Translations under genes and position numbers: made by a program | Shown here: positions 35,600 through 44,222 of the stretch, in pieces | Position numbering within the stretch: the first letter of the stretch is position 1 | Layout of the letters: each line of letters begins with the position of its first letter | Source: Pseudomonas sp. PSKL.D1 | GTDB taxonomy: Bacteria > Pseudomonadota > Gammaproteobacteria > Pseudomonadales > Pseudomonadaceae | Assembly: GCF_028898945.1 (NCBI RefSeq) | Contig: NZ_CP118607.1 | Coordinates: 5,504,001 to 5,568,000 of the forward strand | Direction: 5' to 3' | Length of the DNA: 64,000 bases | Notes under the pieces: model-generated | Told to the model about the DNA's origin: nothing | Database searches by the model: none | Seen by the model: only the letters and a program-made list of their open reading frames with translations

Positions 35600-35629
35600 A
35601 TCCTAGCCCTGTGCGATTACAAATGTCAA
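35600..35629 (-). promoter_or_regulatory. Sigma-70 promoter for the porin leader
   Basis: TTGACA (35624-35629 reversed) and TAGGAT (35600-35605 reversed), 18 bases apart on the minus strand, point toward the porin. It is the best promoter match in the 468-base gap 35431-35898. The remainder of the gap is A/T-rich with no gene. Confidence 0.55.
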
Positions 35630-35898
35630 AAAGTCGTGAAATGCAGGTTGATATAACCAAAAAAACGCAGGCCTATGGTGCATTTCCATTGGTCTTTGCG
35701 CTGTCAGCGGGCATTTTCTCTTTTGTGGGAAAAGGGCAAGTTAAGCAGCCCATTTTTACAAGACCTGATGTACTCAAACGTACATTTACAAAATGACACA
35801 TATGTAAAGACAGGCCTTTACAAATACCCAAGCAACAGCAAATAGCAAGCATTACCATTCGCACCTCTTTCACACCTGCCTACGTTGCGGATGCCTAA

Positions 35899-37998
35899 AT
35901 GCCTGCCCCCTGCCGACTTTCACCCCTTACCCTTGGCCTGTCTCTGCTGTTCAGCGCAGCCTTTGCCAACGCCGCCACCACCCTGCCGGAAACATCTGTT
36001 ACTGCCGAAACCGAGCGCGAAGAGGACAACCCACGCGTCAAGGAGGTGAGCACAGCAACACGCACCGCCACCCCTGTGCGCTACGTGCCCCAGGCCATCG
36101 ATACGGTAAAAACTTCTAACGTTCTGGATTACGGCAGCAATACGTTGGGCAAGGCACTCGAAGGCATCCCCAACGTCAGCAGCGGCGCCGATACGCGCTT
36201 CGACAGCGTGCGTATTCGCGGCTTCGAGGCCAGCAACGACTTCTACCTGGACGGCATTCGCGACGACAGCCAGTACATTCGTGACCTGCACAACATCGAG
36301 CGGGTCGAAGTGCTCAAAGGCCCGGCGGCGGTGCTGTATGGCCGTGGCAGCCAGGGCGGCATCATCAACCGGGTCAGCAAGGCGCCTGAGCAAGGCCGCC
36401 GCTCATCCATCGAAGCCCAGGGCGGCAGCCAGGACCTGCGCAGCCTGTATGCCGACCTCAGCGCCGACCCCAGCGACACCATCAGCCTGCGCCTGAACAT
36501 GGGCAACCAGGACAACAACAGCTTCCGCGACGGCATCGACGGCAGCCGCCAACTGTTCGCACCCTCGATGAGTTGGCAGCTCACGCCCGACCTGAACTGG
36601 CTGGTGCAATACGAATACAGCCGCTACAACCGCACCCCAGACCGTGGCATCCCCGGCGTAAACGGGCGCCCGGCGGATGTAAGCCGCAGCACCACCTACG
36701 GCGATACCCAGCGCGACTTCATCGATGACCGCGCCCAATCGCTGCGCTCGCGTCTGAACTATCAGTTGAACGACACCTGGCAACTGCGCCACACCCTGGG
36801 CCTGTTCAAGCTCGACAGCGAGTTCGACAACACCTACCTGACCGGCTACAACGCCAGCAACAACACCGTCACCCGCCAACGCTGGCAGCAGGACCTGAAC
36901 ACCCGCAACCTGTTCAACAACCTGGAAGCCGAAGGCCGCTTCGACACGCTCGGCTTAGAGCACACGCTGTTGGTAGGCCTCGAGTTCGGCAACCAGCGCC
37001 GTGACCCCACCCTTTACACCGCCGCCCCTGTGTCGGCCGGTGGCCAGGCAGTGCCGAGCCTGGACTTGAACAACCCCGACCGCAGCCTGCAGCACAACGG
37101 TCGCATGGTGGTGTCGAGCAACAACCACACCGTGGTCGACAGCCGCGGCCTGTACCTGCAGGACCAAATCCGCCTCAACGATCAGTGGCAGATTCTGGCC
37201 GGGGTGCGCTTTGACCAGTTCGAGGTGGAAACCACCAACAAGGTGCGCAACCTGACTGAAAACCAGGACAGCACCAGCACCAGTCCACGCCTGGGTGTGG
37301 TCTACACGCCATGGCGTGATCACTCCTTCTACGCCTCGTGGAGCAAGACCTTCTCACCGGTTGGCGGTGGCCTGATCGGTATAACCCCAGGCGCGCCGGG
37401 CAACAGCAACGAAACGGGCCCGGAACACACTAGGCAAAAAGAAATCGGGGTAAAAAGCGACTGGTTTGATGAGCGCCTGACCACCACCCTCGCCATCTAT
37501 GAACTGGAGTTGTACAACCGCCGCACCCGTGACGCGAACAACCCCGAAATCACCGTGCTCAGCGGCCTGCAGCGCTCACGCGGCATCGAACTGACGGCCA
37601 CGGGCAATATCGTTGGCAACTGGTATGTGCGCGGTGGCATTGGCTTGCAGGATGCAACCATCGTCAAGGACAACAACGGCCTGGAAGGCAACCGCATAAA
37701 CGACGTGGCCAAGCGCAACGGCAGCCTGTTCGTGACCTGGAAACCGGAGCTGGGCTGGTATGCGGAGACGGGGCTGACACTGGTGGGCGAGCGCTATGCC
37801 GATAACCAGAACACCACGGTAATGCCGGGTTATGGCCGCTGGGATGCGCTGGCGGGCTTCCGTACCCATGACTGGGACGTGCGGGCAGCGTTGAACAACA
37901 TTACCGACAAGACCTATTACGAATCGGCGACCAGTGCGGCGCAAATTCAGTTTGGTGAACCGCGTAGCCTGGTGGTAACAGGCACCTACGCTTTCTGA
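35899..37998 (+). CDS. TonB-dependent siderophore receptor (catecholate/Fiu-like)
   Basis: Receptor of 699 residues with signal peptide (LTLGLSLLFSAAFANA). A plug from about residue 60 has typical motifs (NTLGKALEGIPNVSSG, VRIRGFEASNDFYLDGIRDD, NIERVEVLKGPAAVLYGRGS). The full barrel closes with SLVVTGTYAF. There is no STN domain. It resembles the Fiu/PiuA-type catecholate siderophore group, but specificity is inferred only from general pattern. A weak Fur-like sequence (AGCAAGCATTACCATTC) lies about 45 bases upstream. It is followed within 52 bases by the IS110-family element. Confidence 0.9.
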   Translation: MPAPCRLSPLTLGLSLLFSAAFANAATTLPETSVTAETEREEDNPRVKEVSTATRTATPVRYVPQAIDTVKTSNVLDYGSNTLGKALEGIPNVSSGADTRFDSVRIRGFEASNDFYLDGIRDDSQYIRDLHNIERVEVLKGPAAVLYGRGSQGGIINRVSKAPEQGRRSSIEAQGGSQDLRSLYADLSADPSDTISLRLNMGNQDNNSFRDGIDGSRQLFAPSMSWQLTPDLNWLVQYEYSRYNRTPDRGIPGVNGRPADVSRSTTYGDTQRDFIDDRAQSLRSRLNYQLNDTWQLRHTLGLFKLDSEFDNTYLTGYNASNNTVTRQRWQQDLNTRNLFNNLEAEGRFDTLGLEHTLLVGLEFGNQRRDPTLYTAAPVSAGGQAVPSLDLNNPDRSLQHNGRMVVSSNNHTVVDSRGLYLQDQIRLNDQWQILAGVRFDQFEVETTNKVRNLTENQDSTSTSPRLGVVYTPWRDHSFYASWSKTFSPVGGGLIGITPGAPGNSNETGPEHTRQKEIGVKSDWFDERLTTTLAIYELELYNRRTRDANNPEITVLSGLQRSRGIELTATGNIVGNWYVRGGIGLQDATIVKDNNGLEGNRINDVAKRNGSLFVTWKPELGWYAETGLTLVGERYADNQNTTVMPGYGRWDALAGFRTHDWDVRAALNNITDKTYYESATSAAQIQFGEPRSLVVTGTYAF

Positions 37999-38064
37999 TC
38001 GGATCTTATGAAATTGCACATAACGTATTGAATTAGCGGGGACATGTAGATACTCTGTTGGCGG

Positions 38065-39060
38065 TCAAGCTTTTCTCAGGTGTTCAGCGCTGAAAAGCTT
38101 GGCCGTATCAAATGGCTCATCTCCACGCATGCATGCCCAGATGCCTGTCAGGTACTTACGCATGACGGCAGCGATGGCCTGCATTTTCTTCTTGCCCCTG
38201 TTGACCAGCGACTCGTAAAAAGCCCTCGCATAAGGGTCGCAGCGCACCGCGGTCAAGGCAGGCATGTACATGGCTGCCCGCAGGTACGCATTCCCACTTT
38301 TGCCGAGTCTGCCGGGCTTATCAATGCTCGTCCCCGATTGTGTCTGTCGAACATCGAGTCCCGCGTGGCGAGCTACCTGCGAGGACTTGAGCATTTGAGG
38401 AAGGGTGGTCAGTTCAGCGAGTGCAGCAAGTGCCGAGACTTCTCCCATCCCGGGACCTGCAAGTAGCTGCTTGTACTGCCGAGTAAGCGTCGGACACTGG
38501 GCGATCAGCTCGCGACCTGCCTTACGGAAGCGCTCAATTCGATTATCCAGTGAAACAATCGCTTCCTCTTGATCCTCGATCAGCATCGACACGGTCGTAG
38601 CCGTTGCCTGTAATGCATGCAGCTCGTTTTTTGCCCTGGTGCGGTGTCCCACCAATCGATTGATATGTCGACCCAGAGCTCGCAGCTCAAGCTGCACAGG
38701 GTTTGGGGGTGTCCACAAGCGTGGTGTCATACGCTCGCCGTACTCGGACAGCAGTTGAGCATCTATTGCATCGGTCTTGCTGTTCACCAGCATCAGTTTG
38801 GCGAAATTGTGGAAGCTCTTGGGGTTGATCACTGAAACAGGGAGATCGGCCGCATGTAGCTCAAGGGCCAAGTCCAAGTAATAGATCCCGGTCGCCTCCA
38901 TCACGATCGACTTGGGCTTGAGTGCCAGCAGCTTTTTTACTGCAGCCTTACGGCCTGCCGGTGTTTGAGCGATATCCCACTGACCGGCAGGACGCCCATC
39001 TTTGCGCACCCCGGCGATCGAAGTACGTGAGCCGATATCGAGACCAACCCAGACACTCAT
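38065..39060 (-). CDS. IS110-family transposase (bridge-RNA-guided recombinase type)
   Basis: 331 residues from an ATG with GGGAGGGGGAAGA upstream. The N-terminal RuvC-like DEDD domain shows VGLDIGSRTS (first Asp), IVMEATGIYY (Glu) and NSKTDAIDAQLL (Asp pair). The central region is helical. The C-terminal Tnp_20 domain has LLAGPGMGEVSALAALAE and the serine nucleophile in GRLGKSGNAYLRAA. All parts are intact and no frameshift is seen, so the enzyme should be active. Its size is close to that of IS621-type recombinases. Confidence 0.93.
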   Translation of the reverse strand: MSVWVGLDIGSRTSIAGVRKDGRPAGQWDIAQTPAGRKAAVKKLLALKPKSIVMEATGIYYLDLALELHAADLPVSVINPKSFHNFAKLMLVNSKTDAIDAQLLSEYGERMTPRLWTPPNPVQLELRALGRHINRLVGHRTRAKNELHALQATATTVSMLIEDQEEAIVSLDNRIERFRKAGRELIAQCPTLTRQYKQLLAGPGMGEVSALAALAELTTLPQMLKSSQVARHAGLDVRQTQSGTSIDKPGRLGKSGNAYLRAAMYMPALTAVRCDPYARAFYESLVNRGKKKMQAIAAVMRKYLTGIWACMRGDEPFDTAKLFSAEHLRKA

Positions 39061-39094
39061 TCTTCCCCCTCCCAAGCGAGTTAGGTAACAATGG

Positions 39095-39272
39095 CCTCCG
39101 GTTCCCCGACCTCGAACTTCATGCCGCTGCAACCTTGTAATGCGAAGTCCGACTTGTCGGCTTCTCGATACTCTTCGTAGTGGGCAATGAGGCGGGGGGC
39201 CTCTCTACATACAAGGTCAGGGCCATCCCTGCCTTCAGGAGCGGTCGGCCTCCCCGGAAGTGCTTCTTCAGC
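39095..39272 (-). ncRNA. Predicted bridge RNA of the IS110-family element
   Basis: In the 5' non-coding region, after a TATGCT -10 box (39279-39284 reversed), two structured loops follow in the order target loop, donor loop. Target loop: stem CGGGG/CCCCG (39252-39256 with 39193-39197), apex CAGGG-ATGG-CCCTG, guides CCGCTCCT (39237-39244) and TGTAG (39205-39209). Donor loop: apex CCGAC-AA-GTCGG (39149-39160), guides AGAGTATC (39167-39174) and ACAAGG (39133-39138). The guides match the REP target and the element's own ends around the CT core. Exact ends are estimated. Confidence 0.6.
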
Positions 39273-39317
39273 CTGACGAGCATAACCACTCTCGCCAGGC
39301 CAGACACAACATACAAG

Positions 39318-39400
39318 GAGCGGCTTTAGCCGCGAACACCGGCAAAGCCGGTGCCAGGCACCGCGTCGCTTGCTTCGCGGCTAAAGCCGCTCCTACAGAG
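39318..39400. repeat. REP pair interrupted by the IS element
   Basis: GAGCGGCTTTAGCCGCG, central hairpin CACCGGCAAAGCCGGTG and an inverted GCGGCTAAAGCCGCTCCTACA. The outer TGTAG of the first copy is found at 38045-38049, on the other side of the insertion sequence. Confidence 0.85.
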
Positions 39401-39445
39401 TACGCATCGCGCTTGGCTGCTGCGGAAGGCCAAAGGCCGGAAACG

Positions 39446-39476
39446 AAAACGCCACCGCATTCACGGTGGCGTTTTT
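39446..39476. terminator. Bidirectional terminator
   Basis: Twelve-base stem AAAACGCCACCG / CGGTGGCGTTTT, with T-rich exits on both strands, between the REP pair and the small gene at 39501. Confidence 0.85.
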
Positions 39477-39500
39477 CATGGGCCGGGCTCCTGCCCCGTT

Positions 39501-39698
39501 TCAGTGCCACACACCCATCAACGCTTCCAGTTCCGCATCACTGATCAAGCCTTGAGGGTAACGACCGTCAAGCAGACGTCGTGGGTCGGTCTTCCTGACC
39601 CGATTGCTTCCATGGTTTTTCAGCCAACGCGCCAAAACTTTGAGCGATTGCTGATTCACTGCCGATGGGCGCAAAGCCGTCTCACTTGCTGCGTTCAT
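39501..39698 (-). CDS. Small hypothetical protein
   Basis: 65 residues, basic in the middle (RWLKNHGSNRVRKTDPRRLLDGRYP) and acidic/aromatic at the end (ISDAELEALMGVWH); no signal or membrane segment. AGGGAG lies 11 bases before the ATG and a strong terminator follows the stop, which supports a real gene. I do not recognise a family. Confidence 0.6.
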   Translation of the reverse strand: MNAASETALRPSAVNQQSLKVLARWLKNHGSNRVRKTDPRRLLDGRYPQGLISDAELEALMGVWH

Positions 39699-39839
39699 GT
39701 CTACACGTACTCCCTGGGCCCGTGAGCGGCTAATCTACGTCGCGATTGTTACAGTTCAGTGAGTTTGGCCTGAATGGTTAACTCACTGAAAAACAATACA
39801 AAACGTATGCCATCCGGCTTGCCGAACGTCGCGCAAATA

Positions 39840-39867
39840 AAAAGGCCCGTCATTTGACGGGCCTTTT
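39840..39867. terminator. Terminator at the aguA 3' end
   Basis: Stem AAAAGGCCCGTCA / TGACGGGCCTTTT with a two-base loop; T tracts on both strands. Confidence 0.85.
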
Positions 39868-39881
39868 CGTACTGTGTTGAC

Positions 39882-40988
39882 TCAGCGCTTGTACGGTGCC
39901 GGCTGCTGCTGGGTCAGGCAGTGAATGTTGCCACCACCCAGCAACAGTTCACGGCCAGGGATCATCACCACTTCATGATCCGGGAAGATTTTGGCCAGAA
40001 TCGCTCTGGCCTGCGCATCTGCCGGGTCGTTGAAGCTCGGCGCGATGATGCCACCGTTCACGATCAGGAAGTTCACGTACGAACCGGCCAGGCGAACCGA
40101 TGGATCGCGCTCCTGGCTACCCGCCACGTGGTCAACGCCAGCGCACTCTTCTTCAGTGGCAAACAGCGGGCCCGGGATCGGCATTTTGTGCACCACAAAC
40201 TCGCGGCCTTTGGCGTCGCGGGTGTTTTTCAGCACCTCGTAGGCGGCGTGGCAGCGCGCATAGTTGGGGTCGTTGGAATCATCGGTCCAGGCCAGTAACA
40301 CTTCACCCGGGCTTACGTAACAGCAGAAGTTGTCGACGTGGCCGTCGGTTTCGTCGTTGTACAGGCCATCCGGCAGCCAGACGATGGTTTCCACGGCCAA
40401 GTGCTCGCGCAGAATGTCTTCGATCTGCTCGCGGTTCAGGTGTGGGTTGCGGTTGCGGTTGAGCAGGCACTCTTCGGTGGTGATCAGGGTGCCTTCACCG
40501 TCCACGTGGATCGAGCCACCCTCAAGCACGAAACCTTCCGTGTGGTAGCGCTGGCAACGCTCCATTTCCAGTACCTTGGCCGCCAGTTCTTCGTCACGGT
40601 TCCAAGGCGCATACAAGCCGCCGTCGAAGCCGCCCCAGGCGTTGAAACCCCAATCCACGCCGCGCACTTCGCCTTTGTCATTGATTACGAACGTCGGGCC
40701 GGTGTCGCGCACCCAGGCGTCGTCGTTGCTGATTTCGACCACGCGGATGTTAGGCAGGTCGAGCTGGCGACGGGCGTTTTCGTATTGGCCAGCGGAAACG
40801 GCAACGGTCACAGGCTCGAAGCGGGCGATGGCCTTGGCCAAGGTTACGTGGGCGGCCTGAGCAGGCTTGCCACCCAGGCGCCAGTTATCGGAGCGCTCTG
40901 GCCAGACCATCCAGACCTGGCTCTGTGGCGCCCACTCGGCAGGCATGTGGAAGCCATCGGCACGCGGGGTGGAGTTGAGGGTTTTCAT
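39882..40988 (-). CDS. aguA: Agmatine deiminase AguA
   Basis: Hydrolyses agmatine to N-carbamoylputrescine and ammonia in arginine decarboxylase-route catabolism. The 368 residues show the family motifs [59 protein letters not shown] and the nucleophile cysteine in [15 protein letters not shown]. The ATG at 40988 is preceded by GAGG. The partner amidohydrolase AguB is not in the window. A 14-base perfect palindrome 44 bases upstream is a candidate operator. Confidence 0.96.
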   Translation of the reverse strand: MKTLNSTPRADGFHMPAEWAPQSQVWMVWPERSDNWRLGGKPAQAAHVTLAKAIARFEPVTVAVSAGQYENARRQLDLPNIRVVEISNDDAWVRDTGPTFVINDKGEVRGVDWGFNAWGGFDGGLYAPWNRDEELAAKVLEMERCQRYHTEGFVLEGGSIHVDGEGTLITTEECLLNRNRNPHLNREQIEDILREHLAVETIVWLPDGLYNDETDGHVDNFCCYVSPGEVLLAWTDDSNDPNYARCHAAYEVLKNTRDAKGREFVVHKMPIPGPLFATEEECAGVDHVAGSQERDPSVRLAGSYVNFLIVNGGIIAPSFNDPADAQARAILAKIFPDHEVVMIPGRELLLGGGNIHCLTQQQPAPYKR

Positions 40989-41031
40989 CAGTATCCTCTG
41001 GATAGTCGATAAGGCGATGGCTAATTTATAC

Positions 41032-41045
41032 CCGATATATATCGG
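41032..41045. promoter_or_regulatory. Perfect palindrome in the aguA promoter region
   Basis: CCGATATATATCGG, 14 bases, just upstream of a minus-strand TATAAATTA that could be the -10 box. It is a candidate repressor site for aguA; I recall that agmatine genes in P. aeruginosa have a TetR-type regulator, AguR. Confidence 0.45.
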
Positions 41046-41081
41046 CAATAGAAGCGAGCAGATCAATCATTAAGGAATAAA

Positions 41082-41121
41082 AAAGCCGATCAAGCCGATA
41101 ACAATCGACCTGATCGGCTTA
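41082..41121 (-). terminator. Terminator of the fused aminotransferase gene
   Basis: Minus-strand stem TAAGCCGATCA / TGATCGGCTT with a long loop and a TTTTTTATT tract, directly after the stop codon at 41130. Confidence 0.75.
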
Positions 41122-41129
41122 ATCTTGTA

Positions 41130-44030
41130 TCACAAGCCTTCGGAAAGAATTCGGTCAATGCTGTCCACAAAGTAGTCCACGCTGGCGCGCGTGGTACACA
41201 TCGGCGGCTTGATCTTGAGGATATTCAGGTAGTCACCGGTTGGCTGCATGAAGATGCCCAGATCGCGCAGGCGGTTGCACAACGTGGTGGTTTCCTCGGT
41301 GGCTGGCTCCAGCGTGCTGCGGTCACGCACCAACTCCAGGCCCAGATAAAAACCTGACCCGTGGGCTGCACCGGCAAGCGGATGTTTATCGACCAGCGCT
41401 TCTAGCCGCGCCTTGAAATAACGCCCGGTATCACGGGCGTTTTCCCACAGGCCCTCTTCTTTCATCACGTCCAGCACTGCCATGCCGATACGGCAACTGA
41501 CCGGGCTGCCGCCGGCCGAGGAGAAGAAGTAGCCCTCTGCCTCCAGCGCCTCGGCGATTTCCCGGCGGGTGATCACAGCGCCAAGCGGCTGGCCGTTGCC
41601 CATACCTTTGGCCATGGTGATGATGTCGGGTACAACGCCCTGTTCTTCAAAGCCCCAGAAGTACTCACCCAGGCGGCCGTAACCCACCTGCACTTCGTCG
41701 GCGATGCACACCCCACCGCGTGCCCGGACCTTGGCGTACGCTTCTTTCAGGTAACCCGGCGGCAACGAGATCCCGCCCGCGTTGCCATACACTGGCTCGC
41801 AAATCATGCCGGCCAGCTGGCGACCACGGCCATCCAGGTCGGCAAGCTTGGCATCGACGTCGCGCAGGTAATCGGCCGCGCTGCCGGCGCCCCGGAAGCG
41901 GCCGCGGAAGGTATTCGGCGCCTCCACTGGATGCACCCAGTCAGGTCGGGTTTCGAGGGCTTGCGGGTTGTCGGCGATCGAAGTGGAAATTGCGTCGGTG
42001 GCCACCGACCAGCCATGGTAGGCCTCCAGCACACTGAGCAGGTCACGCCCACCGCTGAAGGCCCAGGCCAGGCGGATGGCCAGGTCATTGGCTTCAGTAC
42101 CGCTGTTCACCAAAAACACCCGGTCAAAGCCTGCTGGCGCAACCTCAAGCAAACGCTCGGAGAATTCAGCGATGGCGGCGTAATGGAACCTTGAGTTGGT
42201 ATTCACCAGCGACCACTGCCGCGCCGATTCGGCCACCATACGCGGGTGCCCATGGCCAAGCACCGCAACGTTGTTGAGCATGTCCAGGTACGAGCGGCCC
42301 TGCATGTCTATCAGGTAATTGCGCCAGCCGCGCTCGATGTGTGGGGGCTGTGCGTAGTAGTGCTTCTGGGACCGGGCAAAGCTGGCATCGCGGCGTGCCA
42401 GCAGGGCCTGCGGGTCAGTCAATGGCTCGGCATTGCAATCGAACCCCAGCAATGGCGCAGGTGACGGGCATAGCGCCAGCCAGGCGTCTGCACGGGACGG
42501 CGTGGCGAAAAACGGCGGCTGGATGTCGACGGCCAGGCACAGTTGAACAGTCAAGAACCCACAGCAACTGCCCAGAGCCTGGCCTTTGGCCAAGGTTTGG
42601 CCTTCAGCCGGGGTATCTTCCAGCCCACTCAGCCAAAGCGCCCATGTTGCCGTAAGCAAGCAGCCGCGGCCGTCACCGTGGCGCTGCCAGGTGCCAGCTT
42701 CCGGCGCTTGTACCACGCTGCCATTGGGTACATGCAACTCCACCCCGAGCGCGCAGGTTGCCGGCTCTTCGGGCCGGTCGATGTGGGTTTGCGACAGGCG
42801 ATATTGCCCATGCAAGCTGCAGGCGGGTGCAGGCTGCGCACTGAGCAGGCGTTGGTCAAAGCCGGGTTGCTCCCAGTTACCTGCTTCGCAGTGCACGCTC
42901 AGCACACCAAGATCGACGCGCTCCACTGCCTGCCCGGCCAGCTCTGGCAGCAATGTCGCGCAACCTGCCAAGTCAGGAGCAGCCGGCCGCATGCCGGCAG
43001 CCTGCAGGATGGCAGCCTCCATCAAGGCAAAGGGCACTGCGGTTGCGGTATCGAAAATTTCCCATTCATGGGCAATGTTGTCACGGGTGTACTGGTTGCC
43101 GGGGTCCACAGCCAGTTGCTGCTCGCTGCTCAACACCAGCACGGCGGCGCGATTGATTACCAACGGCCACAGCGCACGCAGCTCGGCCTCGGTCAGCGGG
43201 TTGATGGCCTGGTAGGCGCTGACGGCAGGCAGAATACGCAGCGGGTCGCCTTCGGCATGGTGCAGCAGTGCCGCGCACGTTACCGACAAGTCGGCGATGC
43301 GCCAGGTGCGCAGCAGGTCACCAAAATCGATGATCCCTTGCAGCTGCCACTGGCGTTCGCTGTCGCGGGCCCACACAGCATTGTCATCGGTGATGTCCAA
43401 GTGCACGGCCTGGCTCGGCAGTTGCCCGACCAGCGGTGCCAGATGGCTGGCGGCCAACTGCGTGGCGGTTTCCACTCGGGTGCGTTGCCCCGCGTCCTGA
43501 AGCACGGGTAACAAGTGCTCAACCAACGCGTGGGCGTGCTGTGGGTCCCACTGCAGGGTGCGCGCCAGGCCCGGGTGCTCGAAGCCGGCCAGCGCCTTGT
43601 CAAGCCGGGCGCACAGTGCACCCAGTTCCGCTACCAGCCGTGGTTCGAGGTGTTTCAGACGCGTAAGGGGCTGGCCTTCAATGTAATCCAGCAGCCGCGC
43701 GCGCAGCGGTTGCCCCTCGATGTCCAGCGCCAGCAGTGCCTGCCCGTCACGGGCGGTGCGCACAGCAGGCACAGGCAAGCCTTGCTCGTGCAGGTAAGCC
43801 AGCGCGGCGTGCTGAGCCTCCAGTTCAACCTGGGCATAGCTACCGTGGCATACCTTGAGCACAAACCGCCCCTGCCCGGTGTCCAGCCGGAAGTTGAGGT
43901 CCTGCTGGCTACCCAAAGGTTCCAGGGTGCCAGCCAGATCGTAGTGGGCCTGGAGCAAGGCGTGAGCCTGGGCTTCACTAAGCGAAGGGCTGGGCAAGCT
44001 GGAGCGCTGGATCAGGGTGCTGAGGGGCAT
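41130..44030 (-). CDS. Kinase - M23-like - class III aminotransferase fusion protein
   Basis: A 966-residue cytoplasmic protein with three domains. Residues 1-330: APH/choline-kinase-type phosphotransferase (QAVHLDITDDNAVW as catalytic HxDxxxxN-like loop, GIIDFGDLLRTW as metal motif). About 370-530: a peptidase M23-like beta domain lacking the usual zinc ligands. About 540-966: class III PLP enzyme (NSGTEANDLAIRLAW, IADEVQVGYGRLG, PLP lysine in ITMAKGMGNGQPLGAV). Human HYKK (hydroxylysine kinase) and PHYKPL (phosphohydroxylysine phospho-lyase) are separate proteins with these two activities. A kinase followed by phospho-lyase on an amino alcohol is therefore a reasonable guess; simple transamination is the alternative. 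Confidence 0.85.
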   Translation of the reverse strand: MPLSTLIQRSSLPSPSLSEAQAHALLQAHYDLAGTLEPLGSQQDLNFRLDTGQGRFVLKVCHGSYAQVELEAQHAALAYLHEQGLPVPAVRTARDGQALLALDIEGQPLRARLLDYIEGQPLTRLKHLEPRLVAELGALCARLDKALAGFEHPGLARTLQWDPQHAHALVEHLLPVLQDAGQRTRVETATQLAASHLAPLVGQLPSQAVHLDITDDNAVWARDSERQWQLQGIIDFGDLLRTWRIADLSVTCAALLHHAEGDPLRILPAVSAYQAINPLTEAELRALWPLVINRAAVLVLSSEQQLAVDPGNQYTRDNIAHEWEIFDTATAVPFALMEAAILQAAGMRPAAPDLAGCATLLPELAGQAVERVDLGVLSVHCEAGNWEQPGFDQRLLSAQPAPACSLHGQYRLSQTHIDRPEEPATCALGVELHVPNGSVVQAPEAGTWQRHGDGRGCLLTATWALWLSGLEDTPAEGQTLAKGQALGSCCGFLTVQLCLAVDIQPPFFATPSRADAWLALCPSPAPLLGFDCNAEPLTDPQALLARRDASFARSQKHYYAQPPHIERGWRNYLIDMQGRSYLDMLNNVAVLGHGHPRMVAESARQWSLVNTNSRFHYAAIAEFSERLLEVAPAGFDRVFLVNSGTEANDLAIRLAWAFSGGRDLLSVLEAYHGWSVATDAISTSIADNPQALETRPDWVHPVEAPNTFRGRFRGAGSAADYLRDVDAKLADLDGRGRQLAGMICEPVYGNAGGISLPPGYLKEAYAKVRARGGVCIADEVQVGYGRLGEYFWGFEEQGVVPDIITMAKGMGNGQPLGAVITRREIAEALEAEGYFFSSAGGSPVSCRIGMAVLDVMKEEGLWENARDTGRYFKARLEALVDKHPLAGAAHGSGFYLGLELVRDRSTLEPATEETTTLCNRLRDLGIFMQPTGDYLNILKIKPPMCTTRASVDYFVDSIDRILSEGL

Positions 44031-44222
44031 GAAGGTGAAACCTCTTTTACTTTTCGCTTATCTCGCCACTGCCAAGGCAGTTACACAAGTGGCAATGATG
44101 AAAAGACATTCGTGCACTAACGCTAAGTCGTGGTGGCTGTCTAGGCTACAAGTAGCCAAGGGCGGCAGAATTCAACATGACCGGTAAGGTCGAAATCTGA
44201 AAACACTGGTCAAGAAAACACC

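Larger units (their letters stand above)
38050..39317 (-). mobile_element. IS110-family insertion sequence inserted in a REP element
   Basis: About 1268 bases with the transposase gene on the minus strand, 15 non-coding bases at its 3' end and 256 at its 5' end (IS110-group layout). Read in transposase orientation, the left flank ends AAGCCGCTC and the element begins CT-TGTATGTTGTG. It ends CAGAGTAT, followed by CT-ACATG. Both junctions thus share the dinucleotide CT and there are no inverted repeats or target duplication. Rejoined, the flanks read GCCGCTC-CT-ACA, which is exactly the REP core seen elsewhere in the window, so the element entered a REP copy at CT. Confidence 0.8.

Noticed and set aside
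35673..35873. 66-codon minus-strand frame upstream of the porin
   Set aside because: A/T-rich promoter region, no ribosome binding site, no recognisable motif.
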